Part shown: one piece after another, positions 57,030-57,931 of the stretch
Numbering within the stretch: the stretch's first letter is position 1
Layout of the letters: each line of letters opens with the position of its first letter
Source: Stenotrophomonas sp. UBA2124
GTDB lineage: Bacteria > Pseudomonadota > Gammaproteobacteria > Xanthomonadales > Xanthomonadaceae
DNA: 57,931 nt
Direction: 5' to 3'
Assembly (NCBI GenBank): GCA_002329155.1
Contig: DCXY01000013.1
Location: 1 to 57,931 of the forward strand
Notes under the pieces: generated by a model
Seen by the model: only the letters and a program-made list of their open reading frames with translations
Told to the model about the DNA's origin: nothing
Database searches by the model: none
Position numbers and translations under genes: made by a program

Positions 57030-57931
57030 GCGCGGGGCGCCGCTTTTACCTCCTCCCTTCTGCGAAGCAGAGGGGAGGACCGAGGAGGGGTGCCTTTCGC
57101 GGCAATGTGTGACTGATCAGGCAGCTGCGACAGGCAAAGCCAAAGCGACCCCTCCTCAATCCTCCCCTGCGCTGCGCGCAAGGGAGGAGGCAGGAGAGCG
57201 CTTGTTGCGGGGAATACGGCACGCGTAGTGCGCCGCTTCTACTCCCTCCCTTCTGCGAAGCAGAGGGGAGGACCGAGGAGGGGTGCTCTTCGCGGCAATT
57301 TGTGACTGATCAGAAAGCCGCGACAGCCAAAGCCAAAGCGACCCTTCCTCAATCCTCCCCTACGCTGCGCGCAAGGGAGGAGGCAAGAGCGCTCTTCCTG
57401 CGAGGGAGTCCAACGTGCGCCGCGCGCCGCTTCCACCTCCTCCCTTCTGCGAAGCAGAGGGGAGGACCGAGGAGAGGTGCCTTTCACGGCAATGTGTGAC
57501 TGATCAGAAAGCCGCGACAGCCAAAGCCAAAGCGACCCCTCCTCAATCCTCCCCTGCGCTGTGCGCAAGGGAGGAGGCAAGAGCGCTTGTTGCAGGGAGT
57601 CTGGCACCCGTGGTGCGCCGCTTCCATCTCCTCCCTTCTGCGAAGCAGAGGGGAGGACCGTGGAGGGGTGCCTTTCGCGGCAATGTGTGACTGATCAGAA
57701 AGCCGCGACAGCCAAAGCGACCCCTCCTCAATCCTCCCCTGCGCTGCGCGCAAGGAGGAGGCAAGAGCGTCCCTTCTGCGAGGGAGTTCAACGTGCGCCG
57801 TGCGCCGCGCGCCGCTTCTACTTCCTCCCTTCTGCGAAGCAGAGGGGAGGACCGAGGAGGGGTGCTCTTGGCGGCAATGTGTGACTGATCAGAAAGCCGC
57901 GACAGCCAAAGCCAAAGCGACCCCTCCTCAA
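57030..57931. repeat. tandem array of about 191-194-bp units, running off the window
   Basis: At least five units. The landmark CCCTTCTGCGAAGCAGAGGGG begins at 57055, 57248, 57442, 57633 and 57827 (spacing 193, 194, 191, 194). Each unit has hairpin 1 (CCTCCCTTCTGC-gaa-GCAGAGGGGAGG), GACCGAGGAGGGGTG, GCGGCAATGTGTGACTGATC, AAAGCCAAAGCGACCCCTCC, TCAATCCTCCCC and hairpin 2 (CTCCCCTGCGC...GCGCAAGGGAGG). Frames open through the array are by-products of the repeats, not genes. The array continues beyond 57931. Confidence 0.93.

Noticed and set aside
57028..57884. Several 60-120-codon open frames in the last array
   Set aside because: They repeat with the tandem units and translate the hairpins; no start signal or protein similarity.
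52340..57931. CRISPR array in the repeat regions
   Set aside because: Units are 187-194 bp with internal hairpins and near-identical spacers, unlike 25-40-bp repeats with unique spacers; no cas genes are near.

Overview
The window reads as chromosome of a Stenotrophomonas-type gammaproteobacterium (Xanthomonadaceae). GC content and third-position GC are high, and many intergenic regions carry GTAG-headed CCCGGGT palindromes of the SMAG/REP type known from S. maltophilia. Four TonB-dependent outer-membrane receptors are present, and the proteins resemble Stenotrophomonas/Xanthomonas families throughout. The assignment rests on recognition, not on a database search.

Layout. 1-560: the 3' end of rpoD, a strong terminator and tRNA-Ile2(CAT). 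1-2.4 kb: a stand-alone HipA/YjjJ-type kinase preceded by a duplicated palindromic site. 3.4-8 kb: two CirA/FepA-like TonB-dependent receptors, followed by a decayed stretch. 8.5-12.7 kb (minus strand): a small acidic protein, a ferredoxin-CDGSH protein, a methyltransferase and a VLCAD/ACAD9-like acyl-CoA dehydrogenase, with a REP cluster among them. 12.9-18.3 kb: unknown proteins, an ASCH-like protein, an SLT lytic transglycosylase and an NHL/M23 hybrid protein. 19.5-22.5 kb: an Oar-like TonB-dependent receptor. 23.1-26.7 kb: an ECF42-type sigma factor locus with two DGPF (YCII-related) proteins, two VOC proteins and a DUF1428 protein; a promoter matching the published ECF42 motif precedes the main operon. 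26.8-35.6 kb: M28 aminopeptidase, LytS/LytTR two-component pair, MpaB-family oxygenase, and M13 endopeptidase. 35.9-38.9 kb: a membrane EAL phosphodiesterase.

The most notable region is 38.96-46.38 kb. On the minus strand it holds a Crp/Fnr-like regulator, a large TonB-dependent receptor, a secreted hemophilin-like protein and a Slam (type XI secretion) translocon; a small membrane protein is divergent. A 16/19 Fur box lies between the two outward-facing genes, and a perfect 5-N4-5 palindrome of Crp/Fnr geometry lies upstream of the receptor. Together these suggest an iron-controlled heme-acquisition system in which Slam exports a hemophore that delivers heme to its cognate receptor.

The remainder holds a LysR/extradiol dioxygenase pair, an NhaP-type antiporter, a Xre/RES toxin-antitoxin pair, several small conserved proteins, MotA/MotB, MsrB and a secreted Pro-rich protein. 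Four arrays of tandem repeats (about 13.9, 33.1, 52.3 and 57.0 kb) share one design: GC-rich hairpins with identical CCTCCC/GGGAGG bases but different tips. They touch or form the ends of several genes.
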